From contig JBCAML010000022.1 in assembly GCA_038503075.1 (NCBI GenBank), forward strand, positions 1,302,001 through 1,366,000: DNA of 64,000 nt. The letters are read 5' to 3'. Source of the stretch: Gyromitra esculenta. Its lineage: Eukaryota > Ascomycota > Pezizomycetes > Pezizales > Discinaceae. A program made the translations under genes and the position numbers. The notes beneath the pieces were generated by a model. The model was given only the letters and a program-made list of their open reading frames with translations, had not been told where the DNA came from and searched no databases. The stretch's first letter is position 1, and every line of letters begins with the position of its first letter. Below, in pieces: positions 24,697-37,500 of the stretch.

Positions 24697-26236
24697 TTGC
24701 ACCACCAGATTGGTTGATGGCGCTTTTTTCTTCTTTTCATCCTTTCAAGCCTTTTGGACGACTTATTTGTTTATTCATTCGATGTTTCCTTTTAATTAAC
24801 ACCAGTGACTGGTTCCGCGGATGTTGTAAAAATTAATATTAACCGATAAGTCAAACTAACACCCATTCCTTAGGTACGGATTAAAACTGAGCCTTCCGGG
24901 CAAAACACCTTTGTCCAGCGAGTAGCTATAAGGAAGTCAATCGAGTAGAGTCTCGAAGAGTTTTTAACCCAAATTTCTCCTTGTTACCCCATATTATGGT
25001 GTAGAGCCATGTTCCTTTTAGCCATCCAAAGCCGTGATAATCACCCTTTAATAATGGGTGCTCGGGACGAGGTGTCGATAACTCGTTTAGCGTTGGAGGC
25101 ATACCGCTCATATGCTTCTCACAACTTATTTCCAGACGTGTGGTAGATTGCGATTCATCCGTGTTCAATCAGTTCCATGTACTCTAATCACCCTTATTAG
25201 TATGCCGATGATCTTTTGCAGGCGGTCGCTTGTAGCCATGCGCCCGGGGCTTTTCAGGCAGGATCCCTGACGCGTTTCTTCGGTATACCCAGTAATTCCA
25301 CGTTCCTAGGAGTCTCTCTACCAGATGGTCAAGGTTCTGTAGCTTGTAAAACGCTACGTCCAGGTTGATATGAAACCAAGGACGAGATGGAAATCTTGAT
25401 AATGTTAGTCTAGTCAAAGGAGAAAAAAATATGAGCAAAGAGCAGGAAATAAGAACGGGAATCCGTGTCCTCCAGTTTATTCTTCGTGACTGATATTCGC
25501 GTAAAATCTAACGCTGATATCATCGTGATCCGGTCGGGCAAGCCGATCACACCAGGACCACCATCAACCGTCGCTCCTTCGCGAAAGCGTTCAGAAATAC
25601 GCGTATTATTGAACATAGTTATAAACTAGTTATATTATGAGATTCAGTCGAACCTAGATGTAAGAAAACAGCCTGGTGAAATGTGGGTGGCGCGGATTAT
25701 ATGGGAACTGTTGCGTGCCAATCGATAACCTGTGCGCAAAAATGTGACAGCTTTTGAAACCAGTCCTTAATCTTCTTACCTAGTAAAGTGGCCCACACCT
25801 CCCTCGGAACTCGGAAATATTAGCCTCACTCTGTGAGTATATATGGGAATCCTGATCTAGCCATGGATGAATGATCAAAGGGAGAATCACAAATCTCCCC
25901 CTATCTAACCCCGATTCAGGGTTAGGGTGATATGGATACGGTGGTATCGTCGAGACAGGTGACGAAAGAGAAAACTGGCGAAGTGGCTAGCCGAGGGGTG
26001 AAATCAAAATGACATAACTTGTATAATTTAACAGATTATCTCATACTACACTGGTGCTTCGATGCTGCCAACATTTATCTGAGGAGTCCTCAGATTTAAT
26101 TGCATGGTTCACAGAAGTTCTAGGGTAGCTTGGGAAATCAAAACGCAATCAATACGCAGCCTCACCACGTGGATCAACACCTAGCATACCGAAAAGTTGG
26201 CAGCTTTACCGGCATAAGGATTACACAGTGTTACTT

Positions 26237-26358
26237 GTTAGCAGGCATACGAACCAGAAAACATGGGGGTGTGGCTTTGTATGCTACGGAATCCGTGCCT
26301 AATGCCGCAGCGCACAAAGCCACACACCCCATGTTTTCTGGTTCGTATGCCTGCTAAC
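26237..26358. mobile_element. 122-bp near-perfect hairpin element
   Basis: Arms 26237-26280 and 26314-26358 (about 44 bp each) are reverse complements with only a one-base length difference, in a G-run near the inner end. Each begins GTTAGCAGGCATACGAACC at the outer edge. The 33-bp loop itself contains a small palindrome (ACGGAATCCGT). There is no ORF. The near identity of the arms implies recent origin or active maintenance. It could be a foldback MITE or a structured RNA locus. Confidence 0.75.
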
Positions 26359-29046
26359 GGGTAGTATTTCCCAGAAACTTAACCGGAATAAACATCTTAT
26401 ACTACATGTACCTCTTTGCAATGGAGCACTATCCCATTTTCATGTAAGATGTCTCACAAGATTCGGCATAGCAGATAGCTCTATCCGGGACTTTACCTTC
26501 ATTTACTCGATAATCCCTCTCCCAGATATATCACTGAGGCATTTCAGCATTCTCCGCGTTGTTTTTCTTGTACTACTACCTGCCAAAAACCAACTTGTTG
26601 TCGATAATGTTTCGTTGGACCTTGCCAAACGCCGCATCACGCGCCCCACATGAAACCAGGCTAATGTCTCGTGATACCAGGCGGCAAAGAAACAATCCAC
26701 CAGCAACGAGCGATACACAGCATGATGGTGTTTGATTGCGAAATACATCCTAAAGGGCCATGCTGCTTCTACCGAGACTTATTAGATTCTAGAACCATCA
26801 TTTACACTCATACTCTTGAACTCCACTGTCATGGAATGAATTAGAGCGCAAACCAACCCAAATGCTGAAAAGCCCCAAACCCTAACGGAAATGCTGCCCA
26901 TTAGTACTCTAGCTTTATTGCTGGTTGATCTTGTTAGATTGGCTATGTCTCACGCCCAGCCCCAATCCTAGGCGCAAATTTTTCTTTTGTGCAATCCCAG
27001 GAATTTAGCCCAGGCTCAAAACCATTACCCTCACAGTCCCTCAGATCATGTATCCTATTTATGGTTAGTGCACTGTATTTTAATCAGGCCTTACGGCGTA
27101 AGGGATAGGTGCAATAAGCGCATAGCCAAATGAGTGCTTCACGAAGAACGGAAGTTCTCTGAAAGAAAAGCAACAGTACTAGGACTCATCCGATAAGATA
27201 TCCGTCAGCAAGTTGATCAGGCACTGACACTGGGTGGCTGGTTTATAAGTTAATGTATTCTTCAAATGGAAAAATCGCGTTATGATAATTCCCTCAAGAC
27301 TTTCAGATTCCTTTGGTCGCATAGGATGGACAAAGCGACTAGCGTGTACCGAATTTCAAAAAATACTAGAAGAGTCCGCTCGCCAGTTGTCGTTTTCTTT
27401 AAACCAACCACTAAATCTTTGGTAGGTTCTTTATAAATAGCCGGTTGTAGCTTGTTTATTCGGGATAGCTACACATTGCGATAAAAGTCTGAAAATTGCA
27501 GCTTTGTATAGGGATTTTTTGGGGAAAAAAGAAAAAAGCAGCACCGTGGGGTCTCAGCCAAGCATGCCCAAGGCCAGGACAATGCTAAAGGTCTACCAGC
27601 CTGCCTCTCTTGCTGCCTCTTCAGCCCTCGAAGCACTTCATCGGGCACAAAAATTTCAGCATGTGCTTAAGCCTCGATTGCATTATTGGTCACATATAAG
27701 TACACCTCAATCATTTCGTGCACTATACCTTCAGAAAACTCAGGGTTAGTGTTAAAATGGATAGACTAGAATCGTGACCGTACAGAATCGGAGATAAATC
27801 TCAAGCCACTTCCGCGCCTTTGTATACCATCTTAAAAAGGCTTCAAACCAGAAACATGACTCAATTATTGTATACAGCTACCTCTCGGATGACGATATGA
27901 CTCTTTGGTAATTGATCAGCAGTAATAATGACCTCTTTAGTGACTCTATAATCTCTACATTACATATAGCAAACAGCCAACCGCAAGAATCTACGATACA
28001 AGATACTCAACACTATAGCTAGCGACCTAGTAAAATTAAAATATCTCGATACACAAGCTCTGCACTCCGCAAGCATAAGACTGTAGTTCCAGCCAGAAAT
28101 ACCCCGCACTTCTAGAACATTCGTCCTGTATTGAATTTAATCGATCTAAAACCTCTAAAGGCTGTGCCGCGTAATTCTTATCTATTCCACGCCACATTCC
28201 CACCTTTCCACGTCAATTCCCTCGCATTACAGAGCGTGTCATAGCGTATCACTCGGGAATTAGAAATCTGTCTAAGGGTTAGGGTTATCGACCACCTAGA
28301 AAACTAACCTAACATCTGAGCCCTTTCAGAAGAGTGGCGTAATCCTATGTGTACTTAGATAGAAACGCAATAATACGGTACTATGATGCAAAGAAACGCT
28401 TTAAGATGACGGTTTGCCCCAGCTACATGTATGCGTCTCCGCGATCGCAACACCAGTAAACCCCTCACAGATATAACAAACTAAGCCACACCGTCTAATG
28501 GTTTACAAACATTAACCGTAACGCTGCTCGCGATATCGCAGGTGGTAATCCACGCACTTGGTTCGGTTGAAAACCTGATCTCAGAGTGGTGGGGGGAGGG
28601 TATTTGCGCTGAAAGCAAACAATCCTCTCAAAGAAACAAAAATAATAATTTCAAAGTCAATGGCAACCAGTTATATCGTATTCATGCAAGGCACACCATC
28701 CGGCTATGCAAGGTAAACTTGGCCAAAGCCCAGTAACATCCTAAAGATCTTCAACAGCTCACCTCCCCACCAGTAAACTTCCTAGTAGGAACCTGAGGTA
28801 CAATAGAGTATTGAGTATTGAGGCTCCGCTTTGATCAGTTGTGGTGATGGTGGGGGATCAATGATCATATACCGCTTTTGTTGTTACATTTATTATACGC
28901 TTGTAAGACTCTACCTAGCTTTTCTGTGATCATCGTCACACACAATATCAAATATGTCCACTGATCGCCACGATTACATCCGGTGAGGATCGCGACATTC
29001 GAATGTGGCGGCAGTTCGGCGATGACGCTCAGCGACTGGCAAATTC

Positions 29047-29052
29047 TATAAA
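29047..29052 (+). promoter_or_regulatory. TATA box of SRA gene 2
   Basis: TATAAA lies 102 bp upstream of the ATG at 29149, followed by a C/T-rich leader, mirroring the spacing seen in paralogue 1. Confidence 0.5.
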
Positions 29053-29148
29053 CCCCCACATCCGCACGCAGAGTCAAATTCCCTTCTACGTCCTCCCCGT
29101 CTCTCCTATATTTCTTTCCACTCAAAATTACTTCCCCCGTATTACAAA

Positions 29149-29961
29149 ATGGCACTTGAAGAACGGATCGGGCGCCTCAACGAAATCCTAGGGGACCGTC
29201 CCGTTAACCCTAACCTCGTCAAGCGGCAGCTCACCCTAATCTCCTGGCTTCCCGCACAAGAGACCACTAAAGACAAAATCGAAAGATCCCTGCTGCCGAG
29301 AATGATAGATTACCTACGCTCCCAGAAAGTTCCACCCGATGTCCGGCTCGAGGCCGACCGCATCCAAGCCCGCTGGAATCGCGGGGTATACGGTCCACCA
29401 GTCTGCACTAAACGACTTCGCTCCACCGGTCCCGGCTCCCACGGCTTTGTTTCGGGTGACTGTTGGCCCTCTCGTGAAGCGATGTTTAACGAGGGCTGTC
29501 ACGGCACTCTCCAATCCGGCATCCACGGCGACGACCAGTACGGCGCATTTAGCATCGTTGCGAACGGAGTGTACGATAACCGTGACACTGGTGAATCGAT
29601 TTGGTACGCTGGCACCAATCCGACGGACAACGGCGAACCAAGCACCGATACGCAGCGCCTCATCACTAGCTATAATACCGGGAATCCGGTCCGTGTTTTT
29701 CGCGGTGCAAATAGTACGACTGTAATGGACGAGAACCAGTTGGCCCCTGCGAGAGGGTTCAGGTATGATGGACTATACACAGTTAAAGAGTGCCAGGCTC
29801 CCGTGAGACCGTACCTACCGCCGCCGCCGCCAGGGGCTTATGAGTTTCTTTTGCAGCGGAATTTGGATGAGCCGCCGATCCAAAGCAGGTACCCGGATGT
29901 AAAGCCGGATGATGAAACGTTGCTTATGTGGCATCAAAATAAGTTGTATGGAACGATTTAG
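29149..29961 (+). CDS. SRA/YDG-domain protein, paralogue 2
   Basis: Intronless, 270 residues, with the same layout as the protein at 22849-23676 and clearly homologous along its full length, including the helical N-terminal region (ISWLPAQETTKDKIERS...RLEADRIQARWNRGVYG). SRA motifs: GIHGD at 124-128, YGAFSIVANGVYDNRD at 131-146, IWYAGTNP, NPVRVFRG, ARGFRYDGLYTV. A loop near residue 225 carries a run of seven prolines absent from paralogue 1. The expected role is binding methylated DNA in the nucleus; partners are unknown. GC-rich third positions suggest ordinary expression, whereas paralogue 1 is more AT-rich at these positions and may be evolving under weaker constraint. Same strand, about 5.5 kb apart, so a dispersed tandem duplication is likely. 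Confidence 0.85.
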   Translation: MALEERIGRLNEILGDRPVNPNLVKRQLTLISWLPAQETTKDKIERSLLPRMIDYLRSQKVPPDVRLEADRIQARWNRGVYGPPVCTKRLRSTGPGSHGFVSGDCWPSREAMFNEGCHGTLQSGIHGDDQYGAFSIVANGVYDNRDTGESIWYAGTNPTDNGEPSTDTQRLITSYNTGNPVRVFRGANSTTVMDENQLAPARGFRYDGLYTVKECQAPVRPYLPPPPPGAYEFLLQRNLDEPPIQSRYPDVKPDDETLLMWHQNKLYGTI

Positions 29962-30734
29962 TCCTTGGTTTTGGGTTGCTATTGTTGGCTGTGATAGGTG
30001 TCTTCCCTCTCAAGTCGTTGACGGAGCATTATGATAGGTTCTAGAGTGATGGTTATTTTTTTCTTTATTCGATATCTTCTATGTCAACATACGTTTTAGC
30101 GAATATGAAGAGTTTCGTTGGCTAGATGATTATCGTTTTCGATGGCAATGTCTTGATAACAGGGTCTAGATATCAACTCTTGTCGTAGAGCCGAACTTCC
30201 TGTTGAAAAACAGACATTAGTAGAGATAACTCAGCTGCGAGAGGGAGAAAATAGTGAAGAGCTCTACCTTATATACGTGTGATACACACTAACTGATCAA
30301 TTATTTCCATATTTTAAATGCTCCAGGACAGTACCAGCAACCCAGACGACCACAGCCAGCTGGGTGTGCGGTGGCCCAAGAAAGATAAGCTCCTACGTCC
30401 ACAGGGATACCAACTCTGGGACGCAGGATCTTTCGCCAGCCCACGAAACCCAGCACCAGCAAAAACAATCGATCATCTCCTCCTAGCCCATGGTCAGATT
30501 CTCAAGAACATTACCGCATCTACCTAATGTCAGATGTCACCCAGGCGGCTGTTGCCGCTACATTTCCCAAAACCAGGATTCGACAGCAGGAGAAAAGCTT
30601 AGGCTGCACACCTGGCAGAGCCTCTGACGTCACCCAGCAACCGTGCATGCGACCCCACAGGAAAAAAACAGCATCTTCCTCATAAATATTCCTTGATTCC
30701 TCCACGGTATTATATTATTTCATCCTCAATAGCC
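29962..30734. other. Intergenic
   Basis: No gene is supported. A 69-codon ORF at 30318-30527 has no recognisable features. Confidence 0.45.
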
Positions 30735-32254
30735 ATGGCCTCCTCACTCAAGTACTCATTTCTCGGCGCTCTCCAGGCTGCGTTGTCGGTGTTGCTAACG
30801 CTCGTGTACGGTATCACCGCCGCGAGGTATGGATTGATACACGATGAATCTATTAAGGATATTTCGCATCTATGTGTAAAGATCTTTCTACCAGCGCTCT
30901 TGGTTACAAATGTGGGGAGCCATTTGAGTATGGACTCGATAAAGAATTATATCCCTATCTTAAGTATATTCCCAACTAAAATCCAACCCTGCTTCAAACT
31001 ACGCATGCTTCATTTCTACAACATACACGGTATTTACAGACGCTGATTGAAACATGGTATTACAGTCTGGGCATTTTTATACGCTTTTACGTCTATTGGC
31101 ATTGGTATGATCACCACCAAGGTGTTTAAACTCCCCGCATGGACAACTCCCGCGATGGCATTCAACAATACCACATCTCTCCCTCTCCTCCTCGTCACCT
31201 CTCTCGCTGCAACCGGGATACTGAAGCCCCTCATCGGCGAAAACTCCGACAATGCAGTCGACCGCGCCAAAAGCTTTTTCTTGATAAACTCGATGGTGTC
31301 AAATACGTTAACCTTCGCCCTAGGTCCAAAGTTAATGGACAGAGATAAGCACGAGGACGATGGCGGCGAGGGCAATGATGTACATGGTGGTGAAAACACA
31401 GGTGATAACGAAGCAGACGAGGAAACTTCGCTTCTTCCCCGGCCTGTCGCTGCTGCTAGTATAAAGGCACATAGCAATATCGCTTCTGCTTTTCATTCAC
31501 TGCCGCTAGGATTCCAGACGTTTCTTACCTCCACTGCCTCGATGATTAATCCACCGCTGCAAGGCGCAATATTAGCAGCTATCATTGGTCTGGTCCCGGC
31601 GCTTCATAAAGCGGTCTTTGCGAAGATGGAGGACGGCGGATGGCTAGACGCATGGTTGACCACTAGCGTTCGAAATGTTGGAGAACTGTTTACAGCGTTG
31701 CAGATGTTCGTGGTCGGTGGAGAACTATATAAAAGTTTGGTCGGGAAGGAGGATGTAGCAAGGGTACCAAAAATGGGGATGGGATTGGTATTTATTGTGA
31801 GATTCGTCATGTGGCCTGTGTAAGTCTCCCCTAAGAACCCTCTTCGCTCCTAATTCTATTGAAGTTAACCATGGGCAACATTTAGTATTGCGATTCCATT
31901 TATTTACTTTCTTGCGAAGAATACCACGTGGATTGGGGATGATCCGATGGTGTGGTTTATAATGATGCTAATGCCCGTTGGCCCGCCGGCGATGATGCTA
32001 AGTGCGCTCATAGAGCTCAAAGGAGCTTCAGATTCGGACAAAATGGCGGTTGCCAGGGTTCTTACAGTAAGCTTAACTCCTTTATATTCCCCTTCGCGGG
32101 CATGGGCTGCCGAGATAGCTCTTGATACAGAAGGTATTTGTAGATTCGATGCTGATTCTTTACAAAACAGTATTTCTACGCAGTTACGCCAATTATCTGC
32201 TTTACAGTTGTTGGCTCACTGAAGGCTTGCGAGGCGGCACTAGAAAAGAGATAG
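30735..32254 (+). CDS. Auxin-efflux-carrier family (AEC/PIN-like) membrane transporter
   Basis: Four exons: 30735-30963, 31066-31819, 31886-32066, 32171-32254, giving 415 residues with consistent phases. The N-terminal half has about five membrane helices, including ALQAALSVLLTLVYGITAARY, SHLCVKIFLPALLVTNVGS and the diagnostic LPAWTTPAMAFNNTTSLPLLL. A hydrophilic acidic loop (about residues 170-215, rich in Asp, Glu, Gly) follows, then a C-terminal helix bundle with PFIYFLAKNTTWIGDDPMVW and FTVVGSLKACEAALEKR at the end. Fungal members of this family are ER or plasma-membrane carriers of unsettled substrate; S. pombe Ael1 is an example. The last exon (84 bp) is needed for the family ending. 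The PET8-type gene begins only 328 bp downstream on the same strand. Confidence 0.85.
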
Positions 32255-32582
32255 GCTTTTTATGCTGTAGGGAGACATAAGACTTGTAGTGCTCCGTTTT
32301 ATTCCACTCTGTAGATATCGTTATTGGCTTTCTGTTTTCTTTGCTTGCGTGCCGGCTTGTGAGAATTTCCCTATACATGAGCACAACAATACCAGACACG
32401 AATCTTGTGATATTATTCATGAGCATCCTTAAACTGCGAGTGATAATTCGTGAATGCATGACGTCGATTTTCTCCTTCCAATCGGATATCTCCGATATCA
32501 TGACATCATGACATTCCAAGGTCATAGCATAATAAAAGCCACTTCACAGTACAATTGCTACAGATATCGTAAAAAAAAAAGA

Positions 32583-33622
32583 ATGTCAAAAACTGATACC
32601 CTTGCAGTAAATATTCTACCACCCCGAAAATCGCTCGGCATATACTGACCCATTTCTCTACTTCTAGGCGGGCGCGATAGCTGCGTTCACGGTCGATTTG
32701 TTAATCTTCCCGCTCGACACGCTCAAAACTCGATTACAGAAAGCATCACCGGGAACAGCAGCAGCAAGGAAGCTATTCTGGAAGGATGCAAGAATATACA
32801 AAGGACTATACCAAGGTGTCGGTAGTGTAGTTATAGCTACCGCTCCCGCAGGTTTGTCGTCGTCGTCCAATTCTTCACTACTACAACAAGCTAATCCTCC
32901 CACCCCACGTCTGTGGGCGGCGGAAGACAGCGGGCGTCTTCTTCACAACTTACGAATTCCTTCTCTCGCAAACCAACTCCGCTGTCATCTCGTCTTCGCT
33001 CGCCGAGGTCTGTTCCTGCGCGATCATAACGCCCGCAGAAGTAATTAAGCAAAACGCACAAATAATTTCCAAGGCCACTAACTCCTGTGCTGCTGCTTCT
33101 CGCTCTCACGCTAGCAGCAGTGGGATTGCGGGTATTAGTATTAATTCTACATCGCTGCAGGCGCTGCGGAGGATTCCGAATGTGACACATTTGTGGCGAG
33201 GGTATACGACGCTGGTGGGGCGGAATCTGCCGTTCACGGCGATGCAGTTTCCGGTATTTGAGGCGTTGAAGAAGCGTTTTTTGGAGAAGGATGCATCACC
33301 ACTAAGAACGGGGGTTGGGGCGGGAGTGAGTGCTGGGGCGGCGGGGTGTGTTGCAGCAGTTATTACGACGCCGGTGGATGTGGTGAAGACGAGGGTTATG
33401 CTTGCTGCTGGGCAGGGAGGGGGGGTGCCAAAGAGGAAGATCAAAGAGGTAGTGAGGAATGTGATTAGGGAAGACGGCTGGAGAGGACTAATGAGGGGTG
33501 GCGCGTTGAGGGGTGGGTGGACTGCCGTTGGAAGCGGGTTGTATTTAGGGAGTTATGAAGCGGCGAAAGTGTGGTTGAGAGAGGGAAGGGAAGAGGGTGA
33601 GAGAGGGAGGATTGCAGTTTAG
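32583..33622 (+). CDS. PET8: Mitochondrial S-adenosylmethionine carrier (PET8/SAMC type)
   Basis: Three exons: 32583-32606 (only eight codons), 32668-32851, 32931-33622, giving 299 residues. The three mitochondrial-carrier repeats each carry the signature: PLDTLK, PAEVIK and PVDVVK. The start of repeat 1, AGAIAAFTVDLLIFPLDTLK, and the stretch GLYQGVGSVVIATAPAAGVFFTTYE are characteristic of the PET8/SLC25A26 SAM carriers, which import SAM into the mitochondrial matrix in exchange for S-adenosylhomocysteine. It acts in the inner membrane and supplies matrix methylation and biotin/lipoate synthesis. Ser/Ala-rich residues between helices 3 and 4 are longer than usual. The tiny first exon is supported by a clean GTAAAT donor, TACTGAC branch site and CTTCTAG acceptor, and by frame. 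Confidence 0.87.
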
Positions 33623-34580
33623 TGATAGGGGTATCGCACATCTGTCGAGGAACAGAGTTTCAATACCAGGGTTAATATCTAGGTTACATAGACTGGGGTT
33701 GAACATAACATGTATTGTAGTCAGTAGACAGCAGAAGGCGATCTATGGTAGATGATCTATATGATATCGTAATATTCTGCATCACGGTTTCGCTGTTCCG
33801 CAAACTCATAGCTCAACTAGACTAGCACTTTGAATTCGGTGACGATAAAACGGTCAGAGGTTTAGCGGATGGAGATAAAGGAAGAAGAGAGAAGGGGATC
33901 GGATCAAGGGGGGGGTTTATACTATTCTAAGAATCACGTGTATTTCAGCGTCTTCTAGGGAACGCTAGAAGTACAGTTCACATACAACATTACCCAATTT
34001 ACAGTTTTAGTCTTGTATCTAGTCTCATTCTCAAAGGCCGCTCTAAACCTGAGGGTCCACTGTCTTAGATGTACTAGACTGGCCCCGAAACGGGCTCGAG
34101 GTGAGCACCTACCGTACTTAGACTACACTGTAAGCTACTTCTTGTGGTGGACTCTAATCTAGCGTCCCAAGCGCATAGATTTTACTTTGATAGGAAGGGT
34201 AGAGTTCTATAATCGAGGCGATAGATTAAACTAAACTACACCCACCGGTCATGGATAGTCACTCGTATAATATGTACCACGTCTTAGTAGTGATAATGAA
34301 TATATTCGTATATCTGCGCTAAGGGATGAAAGAGAATAGAGTATAGAGTATAGAGTATAGAGAACCAAACACGGCACTAAGCCTTTACATATATAATTCT
34401 TGCTGTTAAGGGTTAGGGTTATTTATTGGTTCTCGTATATCTAATTATGAATTTGTTGGTTTCAAGAATGCCTGAAATATTCCAAACGCGACTCGCATTG
34501 TTATTGCTGACCTTCATATATTACGCTTACTCCCCTCCAACAAAAGGCCAGAGTTATATCTCAGGCCCTCGGTTCACTTC
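33623..34580. other. Intergenic between convergent genes
   Basis: No gene seen. A short run of GAGTATA repeats lies at about 34336-34362 and GGGTTAGGG at 34410-34418. Confidence 0.5.
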
Positions 34581-37500
34581 TTAGAGTCTCTTGGCTTTCT
34601 TACGCCCCAACCAACCTTTCCTACCAGGATATGCCGGAGTCGGTTCCATTAAAACAGTTCTCCTCACAGTTGACGATTCTGCTCGCGTTATGTATTCGGA
34701 AGTGGCGTTATATCCTGCCTCTGAGTCGTGTCTCCGCTTTCGATTCCCTAGCCTAGAGTGCCCGAGTTTCTTCGAAAGTCTTTTCGACCACCTGTGGAGA
34801 TTCTCCCCAACTCCATTTTCAATCCATGCTTCGATCTAATATATTCATTTAGCATAAGAAAGGGTTTCCACGGAAGGAGAACATACGGGTAAATATTTGA
34901 AAACAAGCCATCCCAAAAACACAAGGGCAAATATGGGTCCAGATACCACAGCATACCACCACCAATTTGGATCGTTTGCGAGCAAATTTACGTTCATTCC
35001 GAATAAACTCTGTCACGCTTACATATTAGCGATATCAAAGGTGCAATCGATCGAGAAACCATGGAATCAAGATAATGTGACTTACTGCCACAAATACTAG
35101 AGGCAGGAAGATAAACTAAGGTAGACATCAGCATGAATCGATTGTCATAATTTAAAGAAATAAGATCTTACTGTGATCCAACTGAGGCGTTTCATACTCA
35201 TTGCAGTTGACGTAGATGCCTGAGCCTCATAAATAGACACCAAACTGAATTGCTAGAGAATAGACTAGATATTAGCGTTGGAGCAGAACATCCTCGGGGA
35301 AATAGCCTCACTAGTTTTATCAGTTCCTGGGTTTTGTAGTTTAGACTCAGAATATGCTTCTCAATGTCATTTTTCAACTTGGCGACTTTCTCTTCCAAGT
35401 GCTTAAGTGCTATACTCTCGCCATTTTGGAGATCTCTCACTTCACTGCTTTTGGAATCTTTCCCAGCTTCGTTTTTGGCATCTTTCGCCTCCACATTATC
35501 ACCATAATAGTCAGCCTCCCACGATTTAACCTCCTCGTACAGGACGCTTTCGTTCTTAAACTTATTTGCAAGCATCGTCGCCTGGCCAACATGCAAACCC
35601 AGGAGCTCTTGGAAATCGTCCCATTTTTGAGCGTCTTTCAGAAGACTATCAATGAGTAAAGGATCCCCTCCTTTTTGGAGAAGAACATTCTGACGCTAAA
35701 AAAAATGCACCAATTAGTAAAGCATGACATTAACGGACACACGTATGAACGGTACGTACGCTTCTTGCCAAATGATTTTCTGCCCGCAAAACCACATGCG
35801 TCCATTTGTCGTACAAGTCGAGAATGAACAGAGCAAAAAACTCAACCCCGTGACTAGGAACCCAACCATGCGGTAATGTACTCCGAAAATCCATTGACCG
35901 AAATATATGTTTGGCTGGTTGTGGGGTTGTGCCAGCGTAATTCGTTTCCGGATTCAATGTACTGTCGTTTCTCCACATAAACCAGGAAATATTACTGGTT
36001 TGCATTACAGTTTCAAAGCTGCTCGCAGTCGACTCGGCCTGGTGAGAAATTCGTGTATACGTAACGTCTTGATCGGATTTCGGAATGAAGCATTTAAATG
36101 ATACAAAGCAACTTAGGATCCCTATTGCACTCGTTAGACGTTTTGATAACGTAGGTTGCGGGCTTATAACCTTTTACAGACTCCGTCATAATTTTTGTTC
36201 TTGGATTCGGAATCCCTTCGCCGAAGGAATCTTCCTCTCCATGATCCAACAGAGCCCAGAACCATCGTATCACAGCTTGGCTTTCAAAAGAGCGAGATTT
36301 TTCGTTCGTAGATCGTGCATGGAGAACAGGGGGACAGAGAATTTCTCCGAGTTGAATCTCTGATTGGAGGCCATATGCGGAGCTATGATCAATCAGTTCG
36401 TGTACAAAAAGGAGAGCGGTTTACCATACAAAAGGTGCTTTGTGAGTGGTAACTTTGACTCTTGAAAATAAAGATTGACAGAATCTTTCGAGATTTGGTT
36501 GACAGATCTGAGGCCTGTGAAATCCTCACTGATCTGGAACAATTTATCACCACCGATATTAAACACTTTACGCAAAAATTGCATTCCATAGCGGCGAAGG
36601 TCTGCTCCTTTCTCGATCAAAAGCTTGCTAACTGTATTAATCGATTCATATTGGAGGGCGATATCTAACGGAGTTCGACCTTTGTTGTCCTCAATATCCG
36701 TATCTGCTCCTGCTCGAAGCAAACGCCTCACACCTGTAGCATAGTTGCCTTCTGCCGCAATATGAAGAGCAGTCATCCCTCTATAATCTTGAAAATTGAC
36801 ATCGATGATGCTCAGTGACTCTTTTGTTAAAAGGTGATCCAAAACTCTAAGCTGTTGATACTCAACTGAGCGATGTAAACAAGTCCTCCGTGAACGATCC
36901 GTCGAGTCGAGCGAGACGCCAGAATTCACCAGCATCTGCAGCACTTCCAGGAACCCACCCTCAGTTGCAGCTTGCAAAGCTGTCTTGCCGTTCAGATTGG
37001 CAGCCGCTGTATCGGCCTTAGCGCCCGCATCCAGAAGAATCTTAACAACTCTCTCGTGTCCACCTTCGGCAGCGGCTTGCAATGCAGTTCTACCAAAAAA
37101 ATTTCCCGGCGGTGCGTTAATATCGGCTCCCGCCTCGAGCAAGACCTTGACCGTCCATTCATCACCGCCTTCCGCAGCAGCTTGGAGTGGTGTCCTCCAA
37201 TTCCTCGGATTTGCGTTCATGTCAGCCCCAGCCTCAAGCAACTGATGTACTACCTGATAATGCCCGCCCCTAGCAGCCACCTCGAGTGCTGTCCGGCCAT
37301 GAATTGATGCTACGTCGAGATCCGTTTTAACTAGCCATGTCCTTAAAAGGGCTGCTACTACTTCCGTATGGCCACCTCCTGCGGCCGCGTGTAAGGCACC
37401 GGCGCGCGCATCAGCGCCCATACTGAGTAATCCGGTCACAACACGCTGATGCCCGTCCTTAGCAGCCGCTGTCAAAGCCCTTGCTTTATCAACTTCACCC

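Larger units (their letters stand above)
23677..29148. other. Gene-poor interval between SRA paralogues
   Basis: 5.5 kb. It holds a TTA/TTG trinucleotide microsatellite (about 24640-24696), the 122-bp hairpin element at 26237-26358, GGGTTAGGG at 25919 and 28276, and TACATGTA at about 26402 and 28423. Minus-strand ORFs at 25616-25410, 25438-25184 and 25168-24926 are mildly protein-like, but I could not join them with compatible splice phases, so no gene is called. Confidence 0.45.

Noticed and set aside
24926..25616. Three minus-strand ORF fragments that look mildly protein-like
   Set aside because: A CTAAC..AAG acceptor exists, but donor phases do not match and I recognise no domain.
36068..36104. 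37-bp intron as the link between exons 2 and 3 of the ankyrin-CorA gene
   Set aside because: Too short for a fungal intron; a 49-bp intron at 36122-36170 with a CTAAC branch gives a better, in-phase protein.
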